A DNA stretch of 64,000 bases from Pseudovibrio sp. Tun.PSC04-5.I4 (GCF_900104145.1 NZ_FNLB01000006.1:3511001-3575000); one strand, 5' to 3'; shown: positions 8,989-17,886, numbered from the stretch's first letter. Notes: a model not told the origin generated them from the letters alone. Program-made: numbers and translations.

Positions 8989-9183
8989 CTGTGGACAGTT
9001 TTCCGCGAACTGATCGTCTGCAATGACGCCGAACTTATTGAGCGGGTGGATGTCATGGGCTTTCTGGGTAGGATAGCCAACTTTAATGCTGTAAAATCTA
9101 TCGGGTTCGCGGAAACATCAGCCTTCCGGCAGCAGTTCAACGAGCTGCATTATGTGATGGAGAGTGAGTTGGCCTCTGCCTGA
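8989..9183 (+). CDS. Possible small protein of 64 residues (non-ATG start or frameshifted remnant)
   Basis: This frame has coding-like composition and gives a plausible globular peptide: LWTVFRELIVCND, then RIANFNAVKSIGF, then FRQQFNELHYVMES. An in-frame stop lies at 8980-8982, so translation would have to start at CTG 8989 (GAGGA lies about nine bases before it), GTG 9046 or ATG 9055. Just upstream, another frame begins ATGAGGATAATT after AGGAGA and stops at 9024-9026, so a frameshift or a degraded gene is also possible. It ends three bases before the convergent LysR gene. The family is not recognised. Confidence 0.35.
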   Translation: MWTVFRELIVCNDAELIERVDVMGFLGRIANFNAVKSIGFAETSAFRQQFNELHYVMESELASA

Positions 9184-9186
9184 TCG

Positions 9187-10074
9187 TTATTTTGAAAGCG
9201 CATCTGCCAGAAGGTCGAAGACCAGACGGATGCGTTGGGAGGTGTGAAGCTCGCGGTGGGTTGCCAGCCAGATTGGGACCGGGAATGGATCGAATGATGG
9301 TAGAACCTGTTCCATGTCGGGGAACTTTTCCCCGATCTCTTCAAGCATGATGATGATGCCGAGGTCGTTTCTGGCCAGTTCCCAACCAACCACACCGCTC
9401 ATGGTTGTGAGTTTGAAGTTCTGCGTCGTTAAGGGCAGATTGGTTTGGCTAAAGTGCTTCAGAAATCTGTCTGGCCTGTCGAATCCGATGAAATTGTGAT
9501 TCGAGAGGTTTCCTGTCGATTGTGGGCGGCCTTTTTTGTCCAAATAACCCTTTGAGGCGTAAAAGAGAGCGAAGGATTCTTTCACCAGCTTTGCAATCAG
9601 GTCGGGTTGTTCTGGTCGGACATGGCGGATAGCGATATCGGCTTCGCGCTGTTGTAGATCGCTGACGGAGTTGGTTGCAACAATCTCCACCTCAATCCCG
9701 GGAGCGCTCGCTCTGAGGTGCTTGAGGATTGGCGGTAAGATGAACGCTGCCATGGCATCGCTGGCGCTGATGCAGACGTGCCCGTCAATTTCCTGAGATT
9801 GCCCGGAAGCTGTGAGGGAGATGCGGCTTGCGGCTTCTCCCATAGATTTTACATGGTCGAGGAGTTCCATGCCTGATTGTGTCAAGGTGAGAGAGCGGCC
9901 GGCGCGCTCAAACAGGGTGACACCCAGAGCTTCTTCCAGAGCGGTGACCTGTCTTCCCAATGTTGGCTGCGTAAGCCCCAGAGCGCGGGCAGCAGCAGAC
10001 AGCGAGCCTTCCTCAGCAGTGACGAGGAAAGCACGGGCTTGATTCCAATCGAAAGAGACTGACTGCCAATTCAT
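9187..10074 (-). CDS. LysR-family transcriptional regulator
   Basis: The 295-residue protein has an N-terminal LysR helix-turn-helix (residues about 9-68, with SLSAAARALGLTQPTLGRQV and LFERAGRSLTLTQSG) and a C-terminal substrate-binding domain. It is divergent from the methyltransferase gene at 10159 with an 84-base gap containing AT-rich sequence. LysR proteins commonly regulate the divergent neighbour, so the methyltransferase gene is the best candidate target. The effector cannot be told from the sequence. Confidence 0.9.
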   Translation of the reverse strand: MNWQSVSFDWNQARAFLVTAEEGSLSAAARALGLTQPTLGRQVTALEEALGVTLFERAGRSLTLTQSGMELLDHVKSMGEAASRISLTASGQSQEIDGHVCISASDAMAAFILPPILKHLRASAPGIEVEIVATNSVSDLQQREADIAIRHVRPEQPDLIAKLVKESFALFYASKGYLDKKGRPQSTGNLSNHNFIGFDRPDRFLKHFSQTNLPLTTQNFKLTTMSGVVGWELARNDLGIIIMLEEIGEKFPDMEQVLPSFDPFPVPIWLATHRELHTSQRIRLVFDLLADALSK

Positions 10075-10158
10075 GCATATTTGTATATCTAAACAACAAT
10101 ATTAGGCAATTTGTTTTGAGTTTTTGCATGAGTACTATGCTCTCAAAGGAGACACCAC

Positions 10159-10782
10159 ATGCAAGATATAGCGAAATTTTGGGACAAACAGGCGCCGGGA
10201 TACGTTGCTCGGCCAATGAAGGACACAGCATCTTATGAGAGGGCTATGGAGCGGGTGCGATCTTATCTTTCTCAAGATCAGGAGGTATTGGAAATGGGGT
10301 GTGGCAGTGGCTCCACAGCGCTTTTGATCTCGCCTTTTGTCAAGCATATTACGGCCAGCGATATTTCGCTGAAGATGATTGAGTTCGGACGCGAAAAAGC
10401 GCAGAAGGACGGCGTCGAGAACGTGAGTTTTGTCCATTCGCCAGCTCAGGGCAATTCATTGCAAGGTAAGACATATGATGTGGTGATGGCCTTCAATCTC
10501 ATCCACCTGATCAAAGATGCCACAGGTACGATTAAACAGACCCATAGTCTGCTGAAGCCGGGTGGTCTGTTTATATCAAAAACACCATGTTTGGGCGATG
10601 CCGCTTTTTACTGGCGGTGGCTCATCAACGTGGCCCGCTTTGTTGGCTACGCCCCTTACGTGAAATACTTCAAGCAACGAGAGCTGGCCCGCTCGATTGA
10701 AACTGCCGGATTTACAATTATAGAGACGGGTAACTACCCAGCCTCCCCAATGGGCCGGTTTATTGTGGCGCGGAAGGATTGA
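10159..10782 (+). CDS. Class I SAM-dependent methyltransferase
   Basis: The 207-residue cytoplasmic protein has the Rossmann-type SAM-binding motif I LEMGCGSGSTALL (about residues 45-57), an acidic motif II region (HITASDISLKMI) and motif IV-like YDVVMAFNLIHLI. It belongs to the broad Methyltransf_11/25 group; the substrate is unknown. A strong ribosome-binding site, AAAGGAG, lies eight bases before the ATG. It is divergent from a LysR gene that may control it. A hairpin with a T-run about 115 bases downstream may be its terminator. Confidence 0.85.
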   Translation: MQDIAKFWDKQAPGYVARPMKDTASYERAMERVRSYLSQDQEVLEMGCGSGSTALLISPFVKHITASDISLKMIEFGREKAQKDGVENVSFVHSPAQGNSLQGKTYDVVMAFNLIHLIKDATGTIKQTHSLLKPGGLFISKTPCLGDAAFYWRWLINVARFVGYAPYVKYFKQRELARSIETAGFTIIETGNYPASPMGRFIVARKD

Positions 10783-11118
10783 GTGCGCGTGCTTTTGTTT
10801 TGTTCAATTAAGAAATAGAATGCTGAAACTTAACGGTTATTGCTTGTGCTTGAGGCAGGACTAACTCGAATTCTGGCATTCCCTTTCATTTACGGTTGAT
10901 TGCCTCAACGAGTGTTGGGGCAATTTTTCTTGTTGTTTCCGCCGCGATCGCTGAATAATCAGAGATTGGAGTAAGTTGTATTCTCAAGGCCAGAGGCTGA
11001 TTTTCGTTGCCAGAATTTCAGCAGGCGTTTCTCGAAAAGCGCTTCGCTGTTTTCAAATAGCGTCCTCCTCCATTAGAGTGGTTGTGGCGCGTCCAAACCA
11101 TTTTTGAGGAGATTATAT
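10783..11118. other. Intergenic region after the methyltransferase gene
   Basis: No gene is supported in this stretch of about 335 bases. It holds the terminator-like hairpin at 10899-10929 and the presumed promoter and leader of the glyoxalase-fold gene. The distance from the methyltransferase stop to the hairpin (about 115 bases) leaves room for a long 3' untranslated region or a small RNA, but nothing shows either. Confidence 0.4.
10899..10929 (+). terminator. Terminator-like hairpin downstream of the methyltransferase gene
   Basis: ATTGCCTCAAC (10899-10909) pairs with GTTGGGGCAAT (10914-10924) with one T-G wobble and a 4-base loop. The sequence continues as TTTTCTTG on the plus strand. 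Confidence 0.8.
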
Positions 11119-11484
11119 ATGGGTATTATTGCTTTTGATCATGTTCAGATGACCATTCCTGTTGGCGAAGAAGACGTTGCACGTACCTTTTTCGTAAACC
11201 TGCTTGGCTTCACCGAAGTTCCAAAACCTGAGGCATTACAAGGCCGTGGCGGCGCATGGTTCACCTCTGGAGTCGTAAACCTGCATCTAGGTGTTCAAGT
11301 TCCTTTTACCCCATGCAAAAAAGGCCACCCGGCATTCCTGTTGGATAACCTGCAGGAAACAGTCGACCGTTTGGCAAAAGCTGGTGCCGTTTTGAAAGAC
11401 GACAAACCGCTGCCGGGTTATATTCGCAAGTTCACCGAAGATCCGTTTGGCAACCGAATTGAGCTGATGGAGTACAAATTATAG
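11119..11484 (+). CDS. VOC-family (glyoxalase/bleomycin-resistance fold) protein
   Basis: The 121-residue single-module protein begins MGIIAFDHVQMTIP and ends with DPFGNRIELMEY, both typical of the vicinal oxygen chelate fold. It has the metal-ligand-type residues His at position 8 (FDHVQ) and Glu near the end (RIELME). The start ATG at 11119 is supported by GAGGA eight bases upstream; an in-frame ATG five codons earlier would overlap that site. The substrate is unknown. The next gene follows about 55 bases later on the same strand and may be co-transcribed. Confidence 0.85.
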   Translation: MGIIAFDHVQMTIPVGEEDVARTFFVNLLGFTEVPKPEALQGRGGAWFTSGVVNLHLGVQVPFTPCKKGHPAFLLDNLQETVDRLAKAGAVLKDDKPLPGYIRKFTEDPFGNRIELMEYKL

Positions 11485-11539
11485 AGGCTTCAACTCTCGT
11501 AGCAGCGCATACGAAACGAGCTGAAATTAAAGGAATGTT

Positions 11540-11770
11540 ATGGCAGTTGTCAGATGTAAGGATCACGCCCCTAAGGGACGGACGCGCACCTACATAGCTC
11601 ATGTGGAGCCCATTGGTTACCCGGAGACAGCGATGGTGTGCGGGGGCAAACATTGTTCTGCACCCGGCCTAATTTGGTTGGATGAGCCTGAAAAAGTCAA
11701 ATATGATTGCGGCGAGAGAATCTTTGATGCCTTCGTCGCTTCTGCGATGAAAATGAGAGCCAAGCCGTGA
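11540..11770 (+). CDS. Small Cys-containing conserved-looking hypothetical protein
   Basis: The 76-residue product carries four cysteines, with CGGKHC at residues 34-39 plus Cys 6 and one more near residue 57 (YDCGERIF). They could bind a metal, but no named zinc-ribbon family is recognised. A modest AAAGGAATGTT lies upstream of the ATG. It sits between the VOC gene and a good terminator, so it is likely the last gene of a two-gene transcript. Confidence 0.7.
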   Translation: MAVVRCKDHAPKGRTRTYIAHVEPIGYPETAMVCGGKHCSAPGLIWLDEPEKVKYDCGERIFDAFVASAMKMRAKP

Positions 11771-11786
11771 CCTTTTAATAGTCATG

Positions 11787-11815
11787 AAAAAGGGGCCTAT
11801 TGGCCCCTTCTATTT
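11787..11815. terminator. Bidirectional terminator
   Basis: AAGGGGCC (11790-11797) and GGCCCCTT (11802-11809) form a perfect stem with loop TATT. An A-run precedes it and a T-rich tail follows, so it can stop transcription of the small gene (plus) and of the ABC importer operon (minus). Confidence 0.9.
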
Positions 11816-11834
11816 GTTTGGATCTTGGTTGGTT

Positions 11835-13562
11835 TTAAGCCGTTTCCAGGTCCATGTTCTGGCGGGATAGACCGTCCATGCTTGGCATCAGAGAGAGTAG
11901 CTCTGCTGTGTATGGATGTTTTGGCTTGTCGAAGAGTTCTTCCGTCTCCGAGACTTCCAGAAGCTGACCGTGGCGCATGACGCCGGTGCGGTTACACATC
12001 TGCCGGATGACCGCGAGGTCGTGGCTGATGAACAGCATAGTAAGGCCAAGCTCGTCCTGCAGGTCTTTGAGCAAGTTGAGGATCTGTGCCTGAATGGAAA
12101 CATCCAGTGCAGACGTTGGCTCATCACACACAAGGAACCGTGGGCGTGTTGCCAGAGCGCGTGCGATGGAAATACGCTGACGCTGACCGCCGGAAAACTC
12201 ATGCGGGAACTTTGCTGCTGCTGCAACACCCAGACCAACATGTTCCAGAAGGTCATCGACGATCTGGTTTGCCTCGCTGTTGGAGCTGGCCAGTTTGTGG
12301 AACTTGATGGGCTCAGCAACAATGTCACGCACACGCATGCGGGAGTTGAGGGAGGAGAACGGATCCTGGAAGATCATCTGCATCTGACGACGCATAGCCA
12401 AAACCTGTTTCCTGTCCTTCAGGCTGGTGAGTTCCTGCCCTGCAAAGTGAACTGTCCCGCCAGCAGGATGGTACAGACCGGTGATGACGCGTGCGATGGT
12501 TGACTTGCCAGAGCCACTCTCCCCCACAAGACCGAAGGTCTCGCCCGGGTGAATGTCAAAGCTGACCTTGTCCAATGCGGTGAAGAACTGTCTGTTCTTT
12601 GTGATCCATGCGTCCTTGGTGAGGAACTTCATGGTGACGTCTTTAACAGAGAGCAAAGGGCCTTCGACCGCTTTGTAATCGCGTGCTTTACCCAGCCAGT
12701 GAGTAGCGATGTCGATCTGCTTGAATGGCTTTGCAGAGCCCTCAATGTAATCCACCTGCGGGAAGCGGTGAACCTTCACATCCGGACGGGGAACAGCTGC
12801 AATCAGGCTCTGTGTATATGGGTGCTGTGGAGCGCCCAGAACCTGTTTGGATTCGCCGTATTCCACCAGATCACCGCGGTACATAACCGCCACGTGGTCG
12901 GTGAGGTCAGCAATCACGCCCATATCGTGGGTGATGACGACCATGGCCACGTTTTTCTCGGAGCAGAGCTTCTTCATCAGGTCCAGAATTTGGGCCTGAA
13001 TGGACACGTCGAGTGCGGTGGTTGGCTCATCTGCGATGATCACTTCGGGATCTGCACACAGAGCCAGGGCAATCACAACGCGCTGACGCATGCCGCCAGA
13101 GAATTGGTGCGGGTACTGACGGATACGCTCTGACGGGTTTGGAATGCCAACCTGATCCAGCAGTTCGATAGCCCGGTCGCGTGCCTTTGCTTTGGTCAGC
13201 GACAGATGCAAGCGAATGGTTTCAACCAGTTGGAACTCGATGGTTTGCAACGGGTCGAGCGATGTCAGGGGATCCTGAAAGATCATACCGATACGCTTGC
13301 CGCGCAGCTGCCGGTATTTTTCCGGCGGCAAATTATCGATGCGCTGGCCTGCGAGGTGAATTTCACCTTCAGCAATACGGCCCGGATGTTCCAGAAGGCC
13401 GATTGCGGCGTTGCCGACTGTGGACTTGCCCGCGCCACTTTCGCCAACGACGCCGAGGATTTTACCCGGTTCGACGGAGAGGGACACATTACGGGACGCC
13501 ACAAAGTTTGCCTTGCGGCTTGGGAATTCTACGGTGAGGCCGCGAATATCAAGGATGCTCAT
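11835..13562 (-). CDS. Fused double ATPase of a peptide/nickel-type ABC importer
   Basis: The 575-residue protein contains two complete ABC ATPase halves, equivalent to DppD and DppF in one chain. Half one has Walker A GESGAGKST (about 39-47), signature FSGGMRQR and Walker B ADEPTTALD. Half two has GESGSGKST (about 346), signature FSGGQRQR and CDEPTSALD. Each half ends with the oppF-type C-terminal region (HPYTQSLIAAVPRP, HPYTAELLSLMP). It is the last gene of a four-gene importer operon, 12 bases after the upstream permease stop. The fused arrangement is common in alphaproteobacteria. Confidence 0.93.
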   Translation of the reverse strand: MSILDIRGLTVEFPSRKANFVASRNVSLSVEPGKILGVVGESGAGKSTVGNAAIGLLEHPGRIAEGEIHLAGQRIDNLPPEKYRQLRGKRIGMIFQDPLTSLDPLQTIEFQLVETIRLHLSLTKAKARDRAIELLDQVGIPNPSERIRQYPHQFSGGMRQRVVIALALCADPEVIIADEPTTALDVSIQAQILDLMKKLCSEKNVAMVVITHDMGVIADLTDHVAVMYRGDLVEYGESKQVLGAPQHPYTQSLIAAVPRPDVKVHRFPQVDYIEGSAKPFKQIDIATHWLGKARDYKAVEGPLLSVKDVTMKFLTKDAWITKNRQFFTALDKVSFDIHPGETFGLVGESGSGKSTIARVITGLYHPAGGTVHFAGQELTSLKDRKQVLAMRRQMQMIFQDPFSSLNSRMRVRDIVAEPIKFHKLASSNSEANQIVDDLLEHVGLGVAAAAKFPHEFSGGQRQRISIARALATRPRFLVCDEPTSALDVSIQAQILNLLKDLQDELGLTMLFISHDLAVIRQMCNRTGVMRHGQLLEVSETEELFDKPKHPYTAELLSLMPSMDGLSRQNMDLETA

Positions 13563-13574
13563 GGTCTCTTCTCC

Positions 13575-14537
13575 CTAGCGCAGTTTCGGGTTCAAGGCGT
13601 CGCGGAGCCAATCGCCTAGCAGGTTCACTGCCAGTACGAGGATCGCGAGGGCCAAACCTGGGAAGATCGCAATCCACCACTCACCTGAGAACAGGAAGTC
13701 GTTGCCGATGCGGATCAATGTGCCCAATGATGGCTGTGTTGATGGAACACCAACACCGAGGAAGGAGAGGGTGGCTTCTGTGATGATGGCGAGCGCAAGG
13801 TTGATGGTTGCGATAACCAGCACAGGGCCAAGAACGTTTGGCAAGACGTGGCGGACCATGATGGTCCATGCCGGAATGCCGATAACGCGTGCCGCCTGAA
13901 CGTACTCTTTGTTTTTCTCAACCAGCGTGGAGCCGCGCACTGTCCGTGCGTACTGCACCCAGAAGGACAGACCGATGGAGAAGGTCAGAATCCAGATGGC
14001 CCATGTTTCCCTATCGAGGTTGCCGAAAATGCCGCTGGCGACACCATCAATGAGGAGGGCGAGCAGAATGGCAGGGAAGGTGAGCTGAACGTCTGCAATG
14101 CGCATGATGATTGCGTCGGTGCGCCCGCCTACATACCCGGAGATCAGGCCTAACGAAATGCCAAGGACAGCGGCAAATGCAACAGACATGAAGCCAACAG
14201 CCAGTGAGATGCGCATGCCGTACAGAATGCCAGAGACCATATCGCGGCCTTGATCATCAGTTCCCAGAAGATACCGTGGGTCGGACCATTCCATGCCAAC
14301 CGGCGGAATGCGAGCGTCCATGATATCGAGCTGAGCCAGATCAAATGGGTTGAATGGCGCAATTAGCGGGGCAAACAATGCGGCAAGCATCAAGATTACG
14401 GTGGTGATTGCCGCAATGACCGTGACCTTGGAACTTAAGAAGCTGTGGAACAGGTCGCTGTCGAGAAAACGTGCCAAGGCAGAGCGAGGGGCTTTGGGAG
14501 CCTCGCTGCCGGAAACGGTGGGGTTGTTATCTGTCAT
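13575..14537 (-). CDS. ABC importer permease (DppC-like)
   Basis: The 320-residue inner-membrane protein has an N-terminal OppC_N-type segment followed by a BPD_transp_1 domain with about six membrane helices. The EAA-type loop that contacts the ATPase is near ARVIGIPAWTIMVRHVLPNV (about residues 205-225), as in DppC/OppC. The N-terminal 40 residues are polar and cytoplasmic. AAGGA lies a short distance upstream of the ATG. It lies between the DppB-like permease and the fused ATPase gene. Confidence 0.92.
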   Translation of the reverse strand: MTDNNPTVSGSEAPKAPRSALARFLDSDLFHSFLSSKVTVIAAITTVILMLAALFAPLIAPFNPFDLAQLDIMDARIPPVGMEWSDPRYLLGTDDQGRDMVSGILYGMRISLAVGFMSVAFAAVLGISLGLISGYVGGRTDAIIMRIADVQLTFPAILLALLIDGVASGIFGNLDRETWAIWILTFSIGLSFWVQYARTVRGSTLVEKNKEYVQAARVIGIPAWTIMVRHVLPNVLGPVLVIATINLALAIITEATLSFLGVGVPSTQPSLGTLIRIGNDFLFSGEWWIAIFPGLALAILVLAVNLLGDWLRDALNPKLR

Positions 14538-14558
14538 GTTTCTTATCCTTGCCGCTTC

Positions 14559-15539
14559 TTAAGCGCGTGAGCGTTCGGTGCGCAGGCGCGGGTCGATAAC
14601 GATGTAAAGAATATCGACAGCCAGGTTGATGACAACGAAGATGAAAGCGGTGAGCAGCAGGTAAGCTGCCATGATCGGAATATCCACGTTCTGCACGGCT
14701 TGCAGGAACAGGATGCCCATACCCGGCCACTGGAACACGGTCTCGGTGATAATCGCAAAGGCGATGATGGAGCCAAGCTGAAGGCCGGTGATGGTGATTA
14801 CCGGAACCATCGTGTTTTTGAGCGCGTGGACGTAATAGACCGAGCGGTTTGGCAGGCCACGAGCGCGGGCAAATTTGATGTGGTCTGTGCGCATAACTTC
14901 CAGCATCTCAGCGCGGATGAGGCGCATGATCAGGGTCATCTGGTAGAGGCCCAGTGTGATAGCTGGCAGGATGAGTGCCTTTAAACCACTGATGGTCAGG
15001 AAGCCGGTGTCCCAGAACGGGGCAATCGCGACAACTTCACCACGACCAAAACTCGGGAGCCATTGCAGGGTTACCGAGAAGAAGAAGATGAACAGGATAC
15101 CGATAAAGAATGTCGGGAGGGAAATGCCGATGAGAGACACGGAGAGGAACAGTTTGGACAGCGCTGAATCGCGGTTCAAGCCGGTGTACACGCCCATTGG
15201 AATGCCCAGCATTAGTGCGAAAATGGCTGAGGCAAAGGAAAGCTCCAGAGTTGCTGGCAGGCGGCGACCGATAAGGTCAGCTACTGGCTGCTTGAACTGA
15301 TAGGAGTTGCCAAAGTCAAACTGGATAGCACCCAGAATGTAGCGAAAAAACTGAACAAGCACAGGGTCATTGAGACCAAGACGCTGCCGCAAAGCTTCAC
15401 GCTGTAAAGGTGTGGTTTCAATGCCGACCATCTGGTTGACAGGATCGCCGACAAACCGGAATAGCAAAAAAGAAATGAGGGCAACGACAAACATGACCAC
15501 GAGTGCCATGGCGATACGCCGGGATATGAAGCCAAACAT
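14559..15539 (-). CDS. ABC importer permease (DppB-like)
   Basis: The 326-residue protein has the DppB/OppB layout: one N-terminal helix (FISRRIAMALVVMFVVALISF), a periplasmic stretch, then a core of about five helices. The ATPase-contacting loop ARGLPNRSVYYVHALKNTMVP is typical. It forms the heterodimeric channel with the DppC-like permease encoded 21 bases downstream. The gap to the upstream binding-protein gene is 86 bases and contains a strong hairpin. Confidence 0.92.
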   Translation of the reverse strand: MFGFISRRIAMALVVMFVVALISFLLFRFVGDPVNQMVGIETTPLQREALRQRLGLNDPVLVQFFRYILGAIQFDFGNSYQFKQPVADLIGRRLPATLELSFASAIFALMLGIPMGVYTGLNRDSALSKLFLSVSLIGISLPTFFIGILFIFFFSVTLQWLPSFGRGEVVAIAPFWDTGFLTISGLKALILPAITLGLYQMTLIMRLIRAEMLEVMRTDHIKFARARGLPNRSVYYVHALKNTMVPVITITGLQLGSIIAFAIITETVFQWPGMGILFLQAVQNVDIPIMAAYLLLTAFIFVVINLAVDILYIVIDPRLRTERSRA

Positions 15540-15572
15540 GATTTTTTTCTAATTATTCTCGAGGAATGAGAT

Positions 15573-15597
15573 ATCCGGCGCCGGGAAGACGCCGGAT
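15573..15597 (-). other. Intercistronic hairpin after the binding-protein gene
   Basis: ATCCGGCG (15573-15580) and CGCCGGAT (15590-15597) form a perfect 8-base stem. On the minus (coding) strand there is no T-run after it. It therefore looks like the mRNA-stabilising 3' hairpin often found after binding-protein genes, rather than a full terminator. Confidence 0.6.
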
Positions 15598-15625
15598 TGT
15601 TATTTTGTTGGCTATGTCCAGAAGA

Positions 15626-17206
15626 CTATTTCTTCATAACGTAGCGGAAATGAAACTCGTTATCAGCACGCTGTTTCAGAGTAATCTTATCGGAAACACC
15701 CCATGCAAGACCCTGCTGGTGCAAAGGAATGTGGGATACTTCGTCATGGATGATCTGGTATGCTTCGGAGATGTAACCGTTACGCTTTTCCTGATCGTTC
15801 TCGGAAAGAACCATGTCGGTCAGCTCATCAACGCGGGTGTTACAGTAACCACCAAGGTTGAACGGGCCACCAGCGCCTTTGTCGTCGCGACAGTTGTTCA
15901 GGTTCATAAGAACGTTGTAGCTGTCGAAAGAACCTGGGGTCCAACCGAGAAGGTAGAAGGAGGTATCAAAACCACCGGACGCCAGAATTTTCGCGAAGTA
16001 CTTCGCTTTTGGCTGTGCGTTCAGTTTGATTTTGATGCCTACGCGAGCGAGGAAGGATGCAGTTGCCTGACAGATTGCTTCATCGTTGACGTAGCGATCA
16101 TTCGGGCAGTCCATTGCCACTTCAAAGCCATCTGGGTAGCCAGCTTCTGCGAGCAAAGCTTTGGAAGCTTCTGGATCGTATGGGTAACGAGAGAAATCAG
16201 CAGAGTTCGCAAACAGGAATGGCGAGATCATCAGATCAGCAGGCTCGGACAGGCCGCGCATGATTTTTTCTTTGATCGCGTCAACGTTGATTGCCTGGTA
16301 GAACGCTTTACGAACGCGAACGTCCTTGAACGGGTTCTTGCCTTTAACATCGGAGTACAGCAGCTCGTCACGGTTCTGATCGAAGCCGAGGAAGATGGTG
16401 CGTAGTTCTGGACCAACCAGAGCGGATGTACCGTCATTGTTGTTTACGCGTTTGATGTCCTGTACCGGAATAGGGTAAACCATATCCAGCTCGCCGGATA
16501 ACAGAGCAGCAACACGGGTTGCATCAGATCCAATTGGAGTGAACTCAACATTGGTCAGGTTGTGCTGCTTCTGGCCCCACCATCCATCGTTGGCAGTGTA
16601 GGTTGTTTTAACGCCTGGCTCATGGGAACCGATTTTGAACGGGCCCGTGCCATTTGCATACAAGGATGCGTAGTTCGGGTTGGTGTCAGAAGCGGACGTT
16701 ACTTTTACAGCATCGTTTGCTTCAGTCCATTCCTTATCCATGATGAACCATGTGGCCCACTCAGAATGAAGGATTGGGTTTGGACCAGGCAGAATGAAAT
16801 CAACTGTGTAGTCGTCTACTTTGACAACTTTGACGTCCGCATCAATGCGGTTGGTCATGTCTGAGCCTTCAGCGCGGACACGATCAGCAGAGAAAACTAC
16901 GTCGTCAGCGTTAAAGGTGTTGCCATTGTGGAACTTAACGTCTTTGCGCAGGTGAAAGCGCCAGCGGGTTGGTTCTAAAACTTCCCAGCTGGTTGCAAGA
17001 GCAGGTGCAATTTCCAGCTCTGGTGAGCGAACAACAAGGCCCTCATAGACGTTGCCGTGCATGCCCATGGTAAAGGTTTCGTTCAGGCTGTATGGGTCCA
17101 ACTGGTTGTATGTACCCTGAAACGCGAATTTTAACGTTTCTGCATTTGCCTGAGTTCCTGCAACAAGCGCCATCGCCAATGCTGCGGATGCAATTTTCAA
17201 ACGCAT
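15626..17206 (-). CDS. Periplasmic substrate-binding protein of a peptide/nickel-type ABC importer
   Basis: The 526-residue protein starts with a clear Sec signal peptide (MRLKIASAALAMALVAGTQA, cut after ANA). The SBP_bac_5 fold follows, with YEGLVVRSPELEIAPALATSW and FHLRKDVKFHNGNTFNADDVVFS. It captures a peptide or similar solute in the periplasm and hands it to the two permeases encoded downstream. The exact ligand cannot be told. It is the first gene of the operon, with GGGGAG about nine bases before the ATG. Confidence 0.93.
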   Translation of the reverse strand: MRLKIASAALAMALVAGTQANAETLKFAFQGTYNQLDPYSLNETFTMGMHGNVYEGLVVRSPELEIAPALATSWEVLEPTRWRFHLRKDVKFHNGNTFNADDVVFSADRVRAEGSDMTNRIDADVKVVKVDDYTVDFILPGPNPILHSEWATWFIMDKEWTEANDAVKVTSASDTNPNYASLYANGTGPFKIGSHEPGVKTTYTANDGWWGQKQHNLTNVEFTPIGSDATRVAALLSGELDMVYPIPVQDIKRVNNNDGTSALVGPELRTIFLGFDQNRDELLYSDVKGKNPFKDVRVRKAFYQAINVDAIKEKIMRGLSEPADLMISPFLFANSADFSRYPYDPEASKALLAEAGYPDGFEVAMDCPNDRYVNDEAICQATASFLARVGIKIKLNAQPKAKYFAKILASGGFDTSFYLLGWTPGSFDSYNVLMNLNNCRDDKGAGGPFNLGGYCNTRVDELTDMVLSENDQEKRNGYISEAYQIIHDEVSHIPLHQQGLAWGVSDKITLKQRADNEFHFRYVMKK

Positions 17207-17512
17207 TCTATAATTACTCCCCTTGCCCCCTTATGCAGATGTAAACGTCACCTGCAGGGCCCCTCTAGTTTCGCCGACCCCTTAATAAACGGGATTCTGA
17301 CGTCTCCGTGATATTACCCATATGAATGAATGCGTCTAGGGGGCATTGCGTAGTTGAAACGGGGAATTTGTGTGGGTGTTGCGCAATATCCTAGCGTATT
17401 CAGGGGGTAATGCATGTATTTCTTGCTGTTTAGTGGGAGTCAGTTGAAAGGCGCTCTTACGTTAAGCTGAGTAAACTTCATCTAATACATGAGGAAATGA
17501 AGGGGTCTGATC
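17207..17512. other. Divergent promoter region between the ABC operon and a YffB-like gene
   Basis: These 306 bases separate divergent genes and should contain both promoters. No open frame or convincing inverted repeat was found. Confidence 0.4.
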
Positions 17513-17872
17513 TTGTTGATTATGTATGGTATCCGCAACTGTGACAGTGTTCGTAAGGCTCGGAAGCTTCTGGATGAAGCAAAAACCGATTACAATTTCC
17601 ATGATTACAAGAAAGACGGCGCAGATGAAGCAGCCCTGCAAGAGGCTTGTGAGACCTTTGGTTGGGACGTCGTTTTGAACAAACGCGGCACCACATGGCG
17701 CAAGTTAGATGATGATACGAAAGCCTGCGTAACTGATCAAGCCAGCGCTATCGCGTTGATGATGAAAGAGACTTCACTAATAAAAAGGCCACTTATTACC
17801 GGCGGGAAGCAACTTTTGCTTGGTTTTGATGCGGCTTCATGGGCCGGAATTATAGAAAAAGGAGAGCTGTGA
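17513..17872 (+). CDS. YffB/ArsC-Spx family thioredoxin-fold protein
   Basis: The 119-residue protein has the ArsC/Spx fold with GIRNCDSVRKARKLL near the N-terminus. The single Cys followed by Asp-Ser is the YffB pattern and not the CX5R arsenate-binding pattern of true ArsC plus-strand partners. RPLITGGKQLLLGFD near the end is the family's conserved C-terminal segment. Function in this subgroup is unclear (a glutathione-dependent thiol reductase has been proposed). The TTG at 17513 is favoured as start because AAGGGG lies seven bases upstream; ATG at 17522 is the alternative. The terminator stem begins inside the last codons. Confidence 0.85.
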   Translation: MLIMYGIRNCDSVRKARKLLDEAKTDYNFHDYKKDGADEAALQEACETFGWDVVLNKRGTTWRKLDDDTKACVTDQASAIALMMKETSLIKRPLITGGKQLLLGFDAASWAGIIEKGEL

Positions 17873-17886
17873 AAGCTCTCCTTTTT
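17856..17886 (+). terminator. Terminator overlapping the 3' end of the YffB-like gene
   Basis: AAGGAGAGCT (17859-17868) pairs perfectly with AGCTCTCCTT (17874-17883) around a 5-base loop, followed by T residues. The left arm encodes the last residues of the protein and the stop codon (17870-17872) lies in the loop. Confidence 0.9.

Noticed and set aside
8721..9140. 139-residue open frame on the minus strand overlapping the copA start
   Set aside because: Its composition is Ser/Thr/Pro-rich without domain likeness, it overlaps copA, and it is antisense to the more coding-like small plus-strand frame.
15566..16405. 280-residue plus-strand frame
   Set aside because: It is the antisense shadow of the ABC binding-protein gene, which has a signal peptide and clear family motifs.
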